DNA of 56,759 nt from Verrucomicrobiales bacterium (GCA_024636835.1 JAGXGH010000126.1:1-56759); one strand, 5' to 3'. Counted from the stretch's first letter, positions 17,517 to 26,387 are shown. Made by a program: numbers and translations. The notes: generated by a model from the letters alone, not told the origin.

Positions 17517-18050
17517 TTATTTCTCTTTGCTGTTAAACCACTTAAGCACTTTCTTCCATAGTCCCCCGCCGAGCATTTCATCGCCGACTTCCGCGATGTG
17601 GTGGACTTGTTTGAGCATGTCGGAGGACCCTGCCCAGTGACGTGACACGAGCGCTGGGTCGATTTTGTTGATCAGTTGGTTCACAAACCATGCGGCGAGC
17701 GCAACGTCGTCAGCAAATCCGATCGGTCCGAGAATCGCTTCCGGCATAAAATCGAACGGGCTGATGTAATAAGCGATAAGCACGCCGGCTTTGGCCTTCT
17801 GGCTGGCGGGAACATCCGGGTCAACAACCAGCCTGCAGAGAAGATGAAAGAAATCCGGAGCCAGCAGAACGACGTCCAACCAGCGGTTTTCGCGGCCGGT
17901 TTTGGATTGCGCCCAGTCTTCTATCTTCTTGCGTAGACGGAGATAGAACCCAGTGCGCTCTTGTTCGGTGACGGTTAGGGTGACGGGGATGTCGACCTCG
18001 TGTTGATCATCGGCATCCAGATCAGGTCGGGTGGGAATGGTTTCAGGCAT
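17517..18050 (-). CDS. YkvA-type DUF1232 protein
   Basis: 177 residues. The DUF1232 block lies in the middle (about 90-125: AGVLIAYYISPFDFMPEAI then GPIGFADDVALAAWFVNQLI). This family is associated with membranes, but its role is unknown. The N-terminal part is acidic and the remainder helical. The start at 18050 is the first good ATG. It is transcribed alone. Nothing in the context narrows the role. Confidence 0.8.
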   Translation of the reverse strand: MPETIPTRPDLDADDQHEVDIPVTLTVTEQERTGFYLRLRKKIEDWAQSKTGRENRWLDVVLLAPDFFHLLCRLVVDPDVPASQKAKAGVLIAYYISPFDFMPEAILGPIGFADDVALAAWFVNQLINKIDPALVSRHWAGSSDMLKQVHHIAEVGDEMLGGGLWKKVLKWFNSKEK

Positions 18051-18193
18051 ACTTCTTTATACGGTTTGAGCGAAGCCGAAGTTTCGACAGGTAGTTGGCG
18101 TGGCTACCACTCAAGCCGAGTTATTGTATTTCGTGTTTTTTATAGGGAAAGAGCATTCTTGCTTTGATCGATTGAAAACAGTAACATCTGCTC

Positions 18194-18397
18194 ATGCGAA
18201 AGATTCATTATACCCTTCATCGTGAGGATTCGGACTTCGTAGCCCAATGCCTCGATTACGATGTATCCAGCTTCGGCTCGAGTGAAGAGGAAGCCTTGGC
18301 CAACCTCAAGGATGCCGTCGAACTCTACCTCGAAGACTCCCCGGAAGCATCTCCTGAGATCAGCGGCGTGAAGGTTGGTGAACTAGCAATCGCCTAA
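18194..18397 (+). CDS. hicB: HicB-type antitoxin
   Basis: 67 residues with the partial RNase H-like HicB fold: a first strand with tyrosine (IHYTLHREDSDFVAQCLDYD), then SFGSSEEEALANLKDAVELYLED. It lacks the separate DNA-binding C-terminal domain, as in many short HicB proteins. It is followed after 9 bases by hicA, so the order is antitoxin first. It should bind and neutralise HicA in the cytoplasm and may repress its own promoter with HicA. Confidence 0.88.
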   Translation: MRKIHYTLHREDSDFVAQCLDYDVSSFGSSEEEALANLKDAVELYLEDSPEASPEISGVKVGELAIA

Positions 18398-18406
18398 TAC
18401 GAGTAA

Positions 18407-18613
18407 ATGGCGAAGCGACTCTCATCCGATCAATTCCTCAGAATCATTAAAGCCCATGGTTTCGTCTTCATCTCACAAACAGGAAGTCACGCGAAATACA
18501 GGAATTCCGACGGTAGAACAGTCATTATCCCTCATCCCCGAAAAGACATCCCGATTGGCACCCTCCGATCAATGATCCGTCAGTCCGGACTTTCAAAGCA
18601 CCTATTCGACTGA
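18407..18613 (+). CDS. hicA: HicA-type mRNA interferase toxin
   Basis: 68 residues with the double-stranded RNA-binding-like fold of HicA. The catalytic histidine is His28 in QTGSHAKYRN, followed by the second strand TVIIPHPRKDIPIGTL. HicA cleaves mRNA when its antitoxin is degraded. Length and motifs are complete, so it should be active. It forms one transcription unit with hicB. It lies in a core region, outside the defence island. Confidence 0.9.
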   Translation: MAKRLSSDQFLRIIKAHGFVFISQTGSHAKYRNSDGRTVIIPHPRKDIPIGTLRSMIRQSGLSKHLFD

Positions 18614-18650
18614 TATGAATTTAGAGTGCTCGCTTTAGACGGTTTACACG

Positions 18651-19508
18651 CTAATCATCCCAACGTTTCGTCAGTGACGCATATTGGTCGGTGCGGCGGT
18701 CGCGGAAAAATGGCCACATGCGGCGGTGGTCATCGAGTGCGTCGAGATCACAATCGTGGTAGAGAATGTGGGCATCGCTGACGGGTGCTTTGGCGACGAT
18801 TTGGCCGAAATAGTCGGCAACGAACGACTGCCCCCAGAACTCGGTGTTTCCCTCGGTTCCCACACGGTTGATCGTGGCGACGTAGCATCCATTGGCGACG
18901 GCGTGTCCACGTTGGACGCTCTCCCAAGCGCAGTGCTGGGCATCGCCGAGAGTCGGTTTTTCTTCGAGAAGCCAACCGATGGCGGTCGGGTAGATAAGAA
19001 TTTCCGCGCCTTTAAGTGCGGTGAGTCTGGCTGCTTCGGGATACCATTGATCCCAGCAAATCAGCACGCCGATTTTTCCGAATTTGGTCTGCCACGCTTG
19101 GTATCCGGTATCGCCCGGTGTGAAGTAGAATTTCTCTTCGAACCCAGGATCCTGCGGGATGTGTGACTTGCGGTAAATTCCTAGAAACGTGCCGTCGGCA
19201 TCGACCACCCAGGCGGTGTTATGATAGAGCCCCGGCGCGCGACGCTCAAATCCGGATGCGACGATGACGACACCGAGTTCTTTGGCGAGGGCACAGTGGC
19301 TGGCGGTGAGTTCGCCGGGAATAGGATCGGCAAGGTCGAAGTGGGCAGGGTCTTCGTCGCGACAAAAGTAGAGTGAGGTGAATAGCTCCTGTGTGCAAAT
19401 GATCTGCGCACTTCCTGCGGCGGCATTACGGATAGCGGATTCGGTGCGAGCGATGTTTTCGTCGCGGTCGGCGGTGGCTTCGAGTTGAAGAAGAGCAATG
19501 CGGGGCAT
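18651..19508 (-). CDS. aguB: N-carbamoylputrescine amidase-type carbon-nitrogen hydrolase
   Basis: 285 residues of the nitrilase superfamily. The catalytic triad is Glu41 (CTQELF), Lys114 (YRKSHIPQ) and Cys151 (LICWDQWYPEAAR). The long stretch from HIPQDPGFEEKFYFTPGD to WPFFRDRRTDQY matches AguB, which releases putrescine from N-carbamoylputrescine in the agmatine route to polyamines. No agmatine deiminase (aguA) is in the window, so the partner must be elsewhere. bioF follows upstream on the same strand with 48 bases between, but the pathways are unrelated. Confidence 0.9.
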   Translation of the reverse strand: MPRIALLQLEATADRDENIARTESAIRNAAAGSAQIICTQELFTSLYFCRDEDPAHFDLADPIPGELTASHCALAKELGVVIVASGFERRAPGLYHNTAWVVDADGTFLGIYRKSHIPQDPGFEEKFYFTPGDTGYQAWQTKFGKIGVLICWDQWYPEAARLTALKGAEILIYPTAIGWLLEEKPTLGDAQHCAWESVQRGHAVANGCYVATINRVGTEGNTEFWGQSFVADYFGQIVAKAPVSDAHILYHDCDLDALDDHRRMWPFFRDRRTDQYASLTKRWDD

Positions 19509-19556
19509 GATGAGAGAATGGGTGGCGGGATTTATACCAAATCCGATGGGTGAAAA

Positions 19557-20765
19557 CTACGATCTCCGTTTGCCAATCGCTTCGGCGAGTGCGGCGAGTT
19601 GAGTGTCGGTGTGGTCGGCTGTCGCGGTGAATCGAATGCGTGCGGTGTTTTTCGGCACTGTTGGAAACCGGATGGCAGGGGCGAGAATACCCGCGTCGCC
19701 GAGCTGCGCAGCGATGCGCAGCGCATAATCGTTTTCGCCGACAATCCACGGCACGATAGCTGATGGAGAATTGCTGGTTTGTCCGAGAATTTCGCGAAGC
19801 CGTTTGATGTTCGCGTGGAGCGTTGTGCGTCGTTGTTCGCCTTCTTCTGATTGGACCAATTTGATCGCCGCATTGGCAGCTGCGCACACGGCGGGGCTGG
19901 GTGCAGTGGAATAGATAAACGAGCGCGCGCGGTTGATGATTAGATCGATCCATGCTTGGGACGCGCACAGATAACCGCCAGATCCTCCGAGTGCTTTGGA
20001 CAGTGTGCCCATTTGCAGGTCGATACCTTGGTCACATCCGAGTGCGGCCGCGTAGCCTTTTCCATTGGGCCCGCAGATCCCAACGGCATGTGCCTCGTCG
20101 ACGAGTAGCAACGCTCCGTGTTGCGTTTTTAAATCGATAATTTCCGCCAAGGGTGAGACGTCGCCATCCATCGAATAGATCGATTCAACGACCACGATAA
20201 TGCGCCCGTTGTTTCCAATGGTTTTGCTCGCCCAGTCGAGGTGCGACTGGAGTTTATCGAGATGGTTGTGTGGAAAGATACGGAACGTTGCGCCGCTCAG
20301 TCGTGCTCCATCGACGAGCGAGGCGTGACAAAGTTTGTCGAGGATCAGGATGTCCTCTTTTCCAGCAATCGCGGTGAGGGTGCCTACAGCTGTGGCATAA
20401 CCGGTGGAAAATACCAGGGCTGCCTCGGTGTGTTTAAATTCAGCGAGCGTGGATTCGAGTTCGCGATGTGGTGGAAGCGTGCCGCAAACGAGACGTGATG
20501 CGCCTGAGCCAACTCCCCACTTCTCCGTAGCCATACAGGCCGCGTTTTTCAACGCGGGGTGAGTGGCGAGTCCGAGGTAGTCGTTCGATGCAAAGTTGAT
20601 CATTGTCCGTCCGTCCGCGGAGATGACTTCGGTGCCCTGTGCGGAGTCGAGCGGTCGCAATATGCGCAGTAGATCGTTGGCTTGCAGTTCAGCAAGCTCC
20701 GACTCGGGTGAGCGCATCGAGTTGTTTGGCGATTCCGGTTCCACGCTATTTATCTTGAACGTCAC
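19557..20765 (-). CDS. bioF: 8-amino-7-oxononanoate synthase-type PLP enzyme
   Basis: 402 residues of the alpha-oxoamine synthase family, which condenses an acyl thioester with an amino acid; BioF makes the biotin precursor from pimeloyl-ACP and alanine. Visible motifs are NFASNDYLGL, GSGASRLVCG, the PLP-stacking LCHASLVDG, VDEAHAVG (222-229), and Lys257 in GTLSKALGGSGG for the Schiff base. A start at Met17 is possible. No other bio genes are nearby, so a glycine C-acetyltransferase-like role is an alternative. It begins seven bases after dacA ends. Confidence 0.88.
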   Translation of the reverse strand: MTFKINSVEPESPNNSMRSPESELAELQANDLLRILRPLDSAQGTEVISADGRTMINFASNDYLGLATHPALKNAACMATEKWGVGSGASRLVCGTLPPHRELESTLAEFKHTEAALVFSTGYATAVGTLTAIAGKEDILILDKLCHASLVDGARLSGATFRIFPHNHLDKLQSHLDWASKTIGNNGRIIVVVESIYSMDGDVSPLAEIIDLKTQHGALLLVDEAHAVGICGPNGKGYAAALGCDQGIDLQMGTLSKALGGSGGYLCASQAWIDLIINRARSFIYSTAPSPAVCAAANAAIKLVQSEEGEQRRTTLHANIKRLREILGQTSNSPSAIVPWIVGENDYALRIAAQLGDAGILAPAIRFPTVPKNTARIRFTATADHTDTQLAALAEAIGKRRS

Positions 20766-20772
20766 TCTGTAC

Positions 20773-21579
20773 TTACATGCTTTTCGAGCGCGTCAGGCCG
20801 TATTCAAGTAAGCGCTGGCTGTCAGTGAAGATCCGCGCGGTGGTGCTTCCGAGGATGATGCAGATCACGTTGTGACCATCGCGTGACATGCTTGACACCA
20901 AGGTCCGTCCAGCGGCGTTGGTGTAGCCGGTTTTCATCCCGTTACAGCCGTTGAGTTTGCCTAACAGCTTGTTGGTGTTGGTCAGAGTGATGGTGCGACC
21001 TGAGTTGAATTTGAACGGAAGCTTCTGGATATGAGTGATCGAACGAATTGTCGGATTGTGATAGGCGGTTACCGCAAGTCGCGCCATGTCACGAGCGGTC
21101 GAATATTGCCCCGGTGCTGGTAATCCCGAGGCATTGCGGAACACAGAGTTTACCATTCCCAAACGGCGGGCACGCTGGGTCATCCGAACCGCGAATGCTG
21201 CTTCCGATCCAGCGGAATCACGTGCCAGGCAGTGCGCGAGATCGTTGCTGGATTTTACCAACATGGCGCGCAAAAGATCGAGTCGGCGATAACGCTCGCC
21301 GGTGCGCAGTCCGATTTTTGCCGGCGCGACCAAGGTGTCGGAACGATCGACGGTGAGCATGCCGTTGATGTCCGGATGCTCGAGAACGAGGAGGGCGGTC
21401 ATCAATTTCTGCGTGCTCGCGACGGGGCGGCGTTCATCGGCGTTTTTCGCGTAGAGAACCACACCGGTATCGGCATCGACAACAATGGCTGCGCGACCGT
21501 AAATGCTGGGAGCGCTCGCCGCCTGGACGGATGAGACGAGTGCGAGGAAAAGAGCGAAGTGGCGGAGGTATTCAAGCAT
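20773..21579 (-). CDS. dacA: D-alanyl-D-alanine carboxypeptidase (PBP5/6-like, family S11)
   Basis: 268 residues from the ATG at 21579; upstream in-frame codons are not conserved-looking and precede the signal peptide MLEYLRHFALFLALVSSVQA. The enzyme trims the terminal D-alanine of peptidoglycan stem peptides in the periplasm. The motifs STQK (55-58), SSN (110-112) and KTG (216-218) are intact. It ends soon after the transpeptidase-like domain without the beta-rich C-terminal domain and amphipathic anchor of E. coli PBP5, so it is a short form. Confidence 0.92.
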   Translation of the reverse strand: MLEYLRHFALFLALVSSVQAASAPSIYGRAAIVVDADTGVVLYAKNADERRPVASTQKLMTALLVLEHPDINGMLTVDRSDTLVAPAKIGLRTGERYRRLDLLRAMLVKSSNDLAHCLARDSAGSEAAFAVRMTQRARRLGMVNSVFRNASGLPAPGQYSTARDMARLAVTAYHNPTIRSITHIQKLPFKFNSGRTITLTNTNKLLGKLNGCNGMKTGYTNAAGRTLVSSMSRDGHNVICIILGSTTARIFTDSQRLLEYGLTRSKSM

Positions 21580-21677
21580 ACGGTATGGCACGGTGTGGGG
21601 GATGTTAGGCGTTCGTTTGTTGAGTGACGAGCTAACTCTAACGGGGGCGATGAGACGCTGCAAGAGTGTATCCTTGG

Positions 21678-22364
21678 CTATTTTTTGCGCGCTTCCGCAT
21701 TGTCGTATTCAGCGAAGAAAAGCTCAACGGCATTGTCTTTAGGGGCACCGAGCGCACGAGCTTTCTTATAATGTTGTCGGGCAAGAGTCGCGGCGGGCGG
21801 TGTTTTCTGCAAATAGAGGATGGCTAGGTTGAAGTGTGTGTCTGGGTTGTTCGAGTCGAGCTTGATAGCCTCGCGCAGTTCGGATTCTGCAGCGTCGCCC
21901 CATCCGCGCTCGGAAACGATCAATGCCATGTATTGATGGGCAAGTGCTTGACGGTCTCCATTTGCCATGGCACGAGCCACCGCAGACAGGGCTAGATCAG
22001 GTTTGCCAAGTTGATGATATGCCATCCCCAAAGTCAGCCACGAGTCGGTCAATGCAGGATCAAGGGCGACGGCCTTATTTAATGATTCTACGGATGCCGC
22101 GAAGTTTCCCAGCCGGTATTCCACGGTCGCTAAGTTGGCGTGGGAGAGTGGGTTGTCTGGAGCGGCCTCGACGAGCTTGCGGTAGATCGCTTGAGCAGCG
22201 TCGAGATCGTCGGTAGCCGTGGCAGCGGCACCGGCGCGGGCGAGTTTTGTATCCTCGGCGTTGAACGAGTGCGTCGATTTTGGCGTTGAGAGCTCAAGTT
22301 GGTCTTGGGCGAGACTGGGCGCGATAACGAAGAGGAGCGCAAGAATGGAACGAAGCGGCAGCAT
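21678..22364 (-). CDS. Exported TPR-repeat protein
   Basis: 228 residues from the ATG at 22364, which directly precedes the signal peptide MLPLRSILALLFVIAPSLAQ; an upstream in-frame ATG at 22409 is less likely. At least four tetratricopeptide repeats can be read (for example DAAQAIYRKLVEAAPDNPLS and NFAASVESLNKAVALDPALT). Such repeats mediate protein-protein contacts, here in the periplasm. It lies upstream of dacA on the same strand and is divergent from lexA. The partner is unknown. Confidence 0.82.
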   Translation of the reverse strand: MLPLRSILALLFVIAPSLAQDQLELSTPKSTHSFNAEDTKLARAGAAATATDDLDAAQAIYRKLVEAAPDNPLSHANLATVEYRLGNFAASVESLNKAVALDPALTDSWLTLGMAYHQLGKPDLALSAVARAMANGDRQALAHQYMALIVSERGWGDAAESELREAIKLDSNNPDTHFNLAILYLQKTPPAATLARQHYKKARALGAPKDNAVELFFAEYDNAEARKK

Positions 22365-22550
22365 AATTTGCAGACTGAAGGGACAATAAAACAGACTAAG
22401 AGCATTCATGGACGGGAAAATGGCGTCCTACAATGACAAACCGTTGAAGATGTGCCTCAGATTTTCCGCGTATAACCTTATAAATAGGACGATCGTAAGG
22501 AAAGATGAAGTTTTTTACAAAAAACTCTTGTCTAAGTCTGTGCGCTTGAG

Positions 22551-22567
22551 TAGTGTTCGATGGAACA
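22551..22567 (+). promoter_or_regulatory. LexA box overlapping the lexA promoter -10
   Basis: Perfect palindrome TGTTC-GATG-GAACA at 22554-22567. A -35-like TTGTCT (22528-22533) is separated by exactly 17 bases from a -10-like TAGTGT (22551-22556) that overlaps the palindrome. This is the expected place for LexA to shut off its own gene. From memory, TGTTC-N4-GAACA is the motif reported for verrucomicrobial LexA. It contains the ATG at 22560, which therefore cannot be the true start. Confidence 0.85.
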
Positions 22568-22580
22568 TTCGCTATTTATT

Positions 22581-23219
22581 ATGTCTCTAAAACTTACCAC
22601 ACGCCAACAAGAACTGCTCGATTTCCTTCACAAGGTGCATCATACCACCGGATTGATGCCGACCACACGGGAAATTCAAAGTCACTTCGGATTTGCCAGC
22701 CAGACCGCAGCAGTTACCCACCTTCGTGCACTTGAACGTAAAGGAGTGATCCAACGACTCGCTGGAAAAGCACGTGCTGTTGTGTTTCCAGAGGATCTCA
22801 CTCGTGAAGAGATTGTCGATATTCCGCTCTACGGACAAATTCCGGCCGGTATGCCCTCCGATACCCAAGAAGAACCAGACGCCAGCATTTCTATCGATGT
22901 TTCGACCTTGGGTGTGTCGCGCCGAGCTCAAACATTCGCCCTGCGCGTTCGTGGCGAATCCATGATTGACGCCCATATCTGCGACGGAGACACCGTGATC
23001 CTCGAAGTGAGGGAACCTCGAAGCGGTGACATCGTTGCCGCATTGATCGACGGTGAAACGACGCTGAAGCGATACGCCGTTGAAAAAAGAAAGCCATTCC
23101 TTCATGCCGAAAACGAGGAATATCCCGACCTTATCCCAGCACAGGAGCTGATCATTCAAGGGGTGATGGTCATGCTAATGCGAACGGGAGCCGGCAGCGG
23201 AATACGCAAGCGAGGCTAG
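22581..23219 (+). CDS. lexA: SOS repressor LexA
   Basis: 212 residues from the ATG at 22581. The upstream ATG at 22560 lies within the operator. The N-terminal winged-helix (about 1-65, with TTREIQSHFGFASQTAAVTH as recognition region) is followed by an S24 peptidase domain. The self-cleavage bond is Ala89-Gly90 (QIPAGMP), the catalytic Ser127 lies in RGESMID and Lys163 in TTLKRY. DNA damage, through RecA filaments, should trigger its cleavage and release the SOS genes, including its own. Divergent from the TPR gene. Confidence 0.96.
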   Translation: MSLKLTTRQQELLDFLHKVHHTTGLMPTTREIQSHFGFASQTAAVTHLRALERKGVIQRLAGKARAVVFPEDLTREEIVDIPLYGQIPAGMPSDTQEEPDASISIDVSTLGVSRRAQTFALRVRGESMIDAHICDGDTVILEVREPRSGDIVAALIDGETTLKRYAVEKRKPFLHAENEEYPDLIPAQELIIQGVMVMLMRTGAGSGIRKRG

Positions 23220-23429
23220 ATCCCGTCAATAGATCAGGTGCTGATATTTGGCTGACCATCCGGTTCTAGCGCGAGTCATCCAAGCAGGGGTTTTTACCTG
23301 TCTCTGCGTGAGCTATGCACCAAAATCATCAAGCCACCTTCTCAGACCAACGACAATCGCATCATTCATTTTTTCACGATGCTCCAGTGCACATCCATTA
23401 AACAAACCTTTCCACATCAATTCAATACC

Positions 23430-23912
23430 ATGTCCAAGTCCTTCTCATCCTCTCTTCTTCGTCCTGTCGTTAGTGATCCGTCTGCGGATCGTTTGTACGA
23501 TGATTGTGCGCTCGACCACACTTTGGGAGTACTGCGGCGTTCACTTCCGCGCACCTACGCCGGGCGCTTCGCAAGTTCACAGCCGTCCACATCACCTGCC
23601 GTGTTTCGATTTGGTCGTTCAACGATCGCTTGGATGAAGCGCATGATTTCTTCGGATCCTTTGCAGATGAGCACAGATGTCGGTAGGCTCGCCCGTCACG
23701 CAGCATTAGCCTCAGGGTTCGTGGGTGCAGTTGTTGCCATCTTCGTCTCGATCATGCAACAGAGCGGAGCCACTGCACATGCAGCCTCAGGAATCATCTC
23801 GTTCGCTACCGTGTCGACTGTGACTCTATTACTGGCATTACCAGCCTTGCACCTGCTCGTCTGGCTCGGTGTCGATGTCAGCGAGTTTGTGGCCAGTGAT
23901 CGTGATTGTTAG
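23430..23912 (+). CDS. Two-span membrane protein of unknown function
   Basis: 160 residues from the ATG at 23430; a longer start at 23379 is possible but adds residues of unlikely composition. The first 95 residues are polar and basic. Two hydrophobic segments (about 96-115 and 125-150, the second ending LLALPALHLLVWLGVD) follow. No domain was recognised. It stands alone, convergent with the next gene. Confidence 0.55.
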   Translation: MSKSFSSSLLRPVVSDPSADRLYDDCALDHTLGVLRRSLPRTYAGRFASSQPSTSPAVFRFGRSTIAWMKRMISSDPLQMSTDVGRLARHAALASGFVGAVVAIFVSIMQQSGATAHAASGIISFATVSTVTLLLALPALHLLVWLGVDVSEFVASDRDC

Positions 23913-24026
23913 TTAATGTCGCGTATAAGGGCTGCGCCCCACGCGATCGGTTGGCGGTGAAGGAAAGTTACGGACGACGTGGAAGTCATCCCTCCCTGGT
24001 GAGAGAGTCTTCACCTCGTCCGTGAA

Positions 24027-24389
24027 TTACCTTGAGGCGGGTATCTTAGGTTCTACTCTCAGAGATGCTGCACATTCGGCGAGGGTTCCGCCGTCGGATA
24101 TGAAGGCGAGCTCTTTCGATGTGTGAGCGTAAAGACCAGTGAGCGGACTGTGCCAGAATGGGGTGATGTGTGGTTCTTGTTCGAGCGAATCCTGAGAATC
24201 TTTTACAAGGTCTTCAATGGAAGGGACTCCACACGTGGCGATTGGGCCGGGGAGAAGAGGTGACGAAGTTATCTCTGTTTCATAAATTGGAAGATCCTGC
24301 GAGAGTCTCTGAAGTGCACGTTCATTTTGTCTTTCCGTGTATGCAATGATGGTGGCGATAATTGTCCACGCGATTTGTTCTGGTGACAT
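24027..24389 (-). CDS. Hypothetical protein downstream of a phosphoesterase
   Basis: 120 residues with a short hydrophobic N-terminus (IAWTIIATIIAYT) and no recognised domain. It follows the metallophosphoesterase gene by 38 bases in the same direction and may share its transcript. The existence of the protein rests on reading-frame length and position only. Confidence 0.45.
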   Translation of the reverse strand: MSPEQIAWTIIATIIAYTERQNERALQRLSQDLPIYETEITSSPLLPGPIATCGVPSIEDLVKDSQDSLEQEPHITPFWHSPLTGLYAHTSKELAFISDGGTLAECAASLRVEPKIPASR

Positions 24390-24427
24390 ATTGACGCGTT
24401 TAAGACGGTCAATAGATGAGCTTGGGA

Positions 24428-25117
24428 TTAGGGTAAGTCGGTGTCGACAAATTTACGCTGGGCACTTTTAAGATCGTAGTCAACTCTCTTGATGACTATC
24501 GTCGCAGATTCGAGATCGTAGATAGCGTAGCATGCTCTCCAATCGCCGTCTCTGGGTTGACCTACACTGCCGACATTGATGAAATATTTTTTACCTGCCT
24601 CGACTTGAATTTTATGTTCCTGATCGACTACAACTTCATCATCTTTGATAAAAATTTGGGGTACATGGGTGTGTCCGAAAAAGCAGACGGGATTCATCTG
24701 ATGGCTAAAACTGACCATCGCATCAAATTTGCTCGTGGTGTATACCCAATTTTCTGGGGTATCGAGATTTGCGTGAACGATCGTAAATCCATGGATATGA
24801 CTGATCAGCGGTAAATCTCGAAGCCATGTCATCTGCTCACGGCTTAACTGCTTACGTGTCCGAAGAAAATCTTTGTTGGCTGCGGCATTAAGTCCGTCAG
24901 GCAGTTCGATCTTGCCCGTAATCTCGTCGAGGTCTCCTCTGACGACTGGGCATTCCAAGCTCTGAATGACTTCCACGCATTCGGCTGGGTCGGCTCCATA
25001 TCCCACGATATCACCTACGCACGCGTGATGAGTACACATCTCCGAGCGAGCATCAATCAGCACCGCATCTAGAGCTTCGATGTTCGCGTGTATGTCGCCG
25101 AACACAGCACAACGCAT
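24428..25117 (-). CDS. Calcineurin-like metallophosphoesterase, atypical
   Basis: 229 residues of the YfcE/MJ0936-like phosphodiesterase family. Metal-binding motifs are GDIHAN (7-12), GDIVGYGADP (35-44), VHAN and GHTHVP. The usual GNHD motif reads GDLD (61-64), so the metal-bridging Asn and catalytic His are both replaced. The protein may have altered activity or use a different acid. The remaining fold is well kept, including a C-terminal INVGSVGQPRDGD loop that matches YfcE-type proteins. The substrate is unknown. Confidence 0.85.
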   Translation of the reverse strand: MRCAVFGDIHANIEALDAVLIDARSEMCTHHACVGDIVGYGADPAECVEVIQSLECPVVRGDLDEITGKIELPDGLNAAANKDFLRTRKQLSREQMTWLRDLPLISHIHGFTIVHANLDTPENWVYTTSKFDAMVSFSHQMNPVCFFGHTHVPQIFIKDDEVVVDQEHKIQVEAGKKYFINVGSVGQPRDGDWRACYAIYDLESATIVIKRVDYDLKSAQRKFVDTDLP

Positions 25118-25157
25118 ATGAACTCTTCTGTTCTTGTGTAGCCTTATAAGCTATGAC

Positions 25158-26273
25158 TTACCAAGTCGTGCCGAGTTCGTAGCGGGATGCAACGTCAACG
25201 AGATCATCACGCATTGGCCATTCGTCGGGGCGCTCGCTGATTTCGTGGCGCTGGCTGGCTCCCTTGAGGGTCATGCATCCGGTGTTGTCACCGATTTTTG
25301 AGATCTCGGCGATTTCGTCGGGTGAAAGTCGCTTGTCGAGAGGTGTTGCCATCAGCTCGGTGATTTTCGATTCGAATGGCTTCTCTCCACTGGCTTCGTC
25401 GATGAACGTGGGGACGACAGACTTCACCGGTGATTGTGAGAGGTTCCACAAGGTGGCGAGTTGGATGGGAGTGAGTCCGTGACGCTCTGCGATGGGCATC
25501 ATTTGGGTGAGCTTTTCATAGCCGTGTTCCACCCATCCCTCGGGACGGTACGTGCGGTGGTCACCGGATTTGAACTCGTGCCCAGGTTTGACATCACCCC
25601 AGAAAATTCCGCCGAAATCAGCAACACGCGTCAGCACGTCGATGCCGAATTTCTCAGCGGCAGGAAGAGCGAGCTGGCTAGGCCATGGCTCGTTCGGGTT
25701 GAGGATCAGCATCGCCCAGTCGAGAACTTCGTGGAACTGTTCGAAATTCTTGATGATGTCGAGGGTAAAGCCATTGGCTGGTCCTGGTGCGATGCCGAGA
25801 CGATCGGTGAGTCCGGCGTCTTTCGCTGCGACCATCGCCGACCATACGGCGTCACTGGTGTAGCCGAGTTCGTCCGGGTTATGCAGCATGAGAAGGTCGA
25901 ACTTCGTGGCTTTGCAACGTTCGAGAGACTTGGAAGCCGCCATTTCAACGTAGTCTTTGTATCCATCCGGTCCGCGCAGAGCTGGGTCGGTAAAGCGAGG
26001 ATACCCGCGGCTGCCTTCGCGTTGGCCGATGTAGAAATCATGACCGATCATACCGACGAGGGCGTAGGTCTCGCGGTCGATGCCTTCTAGCGCTTCGCCG
26101 AGAAACGAATCGGCACGCCCTGCGCCGTAGACATCTGCGGTGATGAATGTGCGCACGCCGGATTGGTAGGCGAATTGGATGACTTCACGGAAGCGATCGT
26201 CTTCAAGTGCTTTGCCGAAGTGCATAAATTTTCCACCGGACCATGTGCCATAAGCGATTTCTGTCAGATTCAT
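25158..26273 (-). CDS. Aldo/keto reductase-like protein with altered active site
   Basis: 371 residues with an aldo/keto reductase TIM barrel. The first strand is IAYGTWS, Tyr49 lies in TADVYG, and His131 in DLLMLHNPDE. The canonical tetrad Asp-Tyr-Lys-His seems broken: the position five before Tyr49 is Ile44 instead of Asp, and the strand where Lys is expected reads ALVGMIG with Met75. Other parts, such as LGIAPGPANG and the C-terminal SPDEIAEISKI, look like the family. It may bind a nucleotide or act as a different enzyme. Transcribed alone, before tRNA-Gln on the other strand. Confidence 0.75.
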   Translation of the reverse strand: MNLTEIAYGTWSGGKFMHFGKALEDDRFREVIQFAYQSGVRTFITADVYGAGRADSFLGEALEGIDRETYALVGMIGHDFYIGQREGSRGYPRFTDPALRGPDGYKDYVEMAASKSLERCKATKFDLLMLHNPDELGYTSDAVWSAMVAAKDAGLTDRLGIAPGPANGFTLDIIKNFEQFHEVLDWAMLILNPNEPWPSQLALPAAEKFGIDVLTRVADFGGIFWGDVKPGHEFKSGDHRTYRPEGWVEHGYEKLTQMMPIAERHGLTPIQLATLWNLSQSPVKSVVPTFIDEASGEKPFESKITELMATPLDKRLSPDEIAEISKIGDNTGCMTLKGASQRHEISERPDEWPMRDDLVDVASRYELGTTW

Positions 26274-26387
26274 GTTTTATGATCGGCCCATGCGGCGAAT
26301 TGATCAAGTGATCCGAAGAAAAAGTTTATTATTCGTGATGACGAAACTTGCAATGAATCCAAAAGATGCTTTTTTGGTGCCCACGAT

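Noticed and set aside
22509..22526. AGTTTTTT-AC-AAAAAACT inverted repeat upstream of lexA, considered as the LexA operator
   Set aside because: The TGTTC-N4-GAACA palindrome a few bases downstream fits the known motif and overlaps the promoter; the A/T repeat is more likely incidental or an upstream promoter element.
23957..24027. Crossing inverted repeats (GGTGAAG/CTTCACC and ACGGACGA/TCGTCCGT) between two convergent genes, considered as a structured RNA
   Set aside because: The two pairings exclude each other or need a pseudoknot, no conserved RNA family was recognised, and there is no promoter evidence; at most a terminator region.
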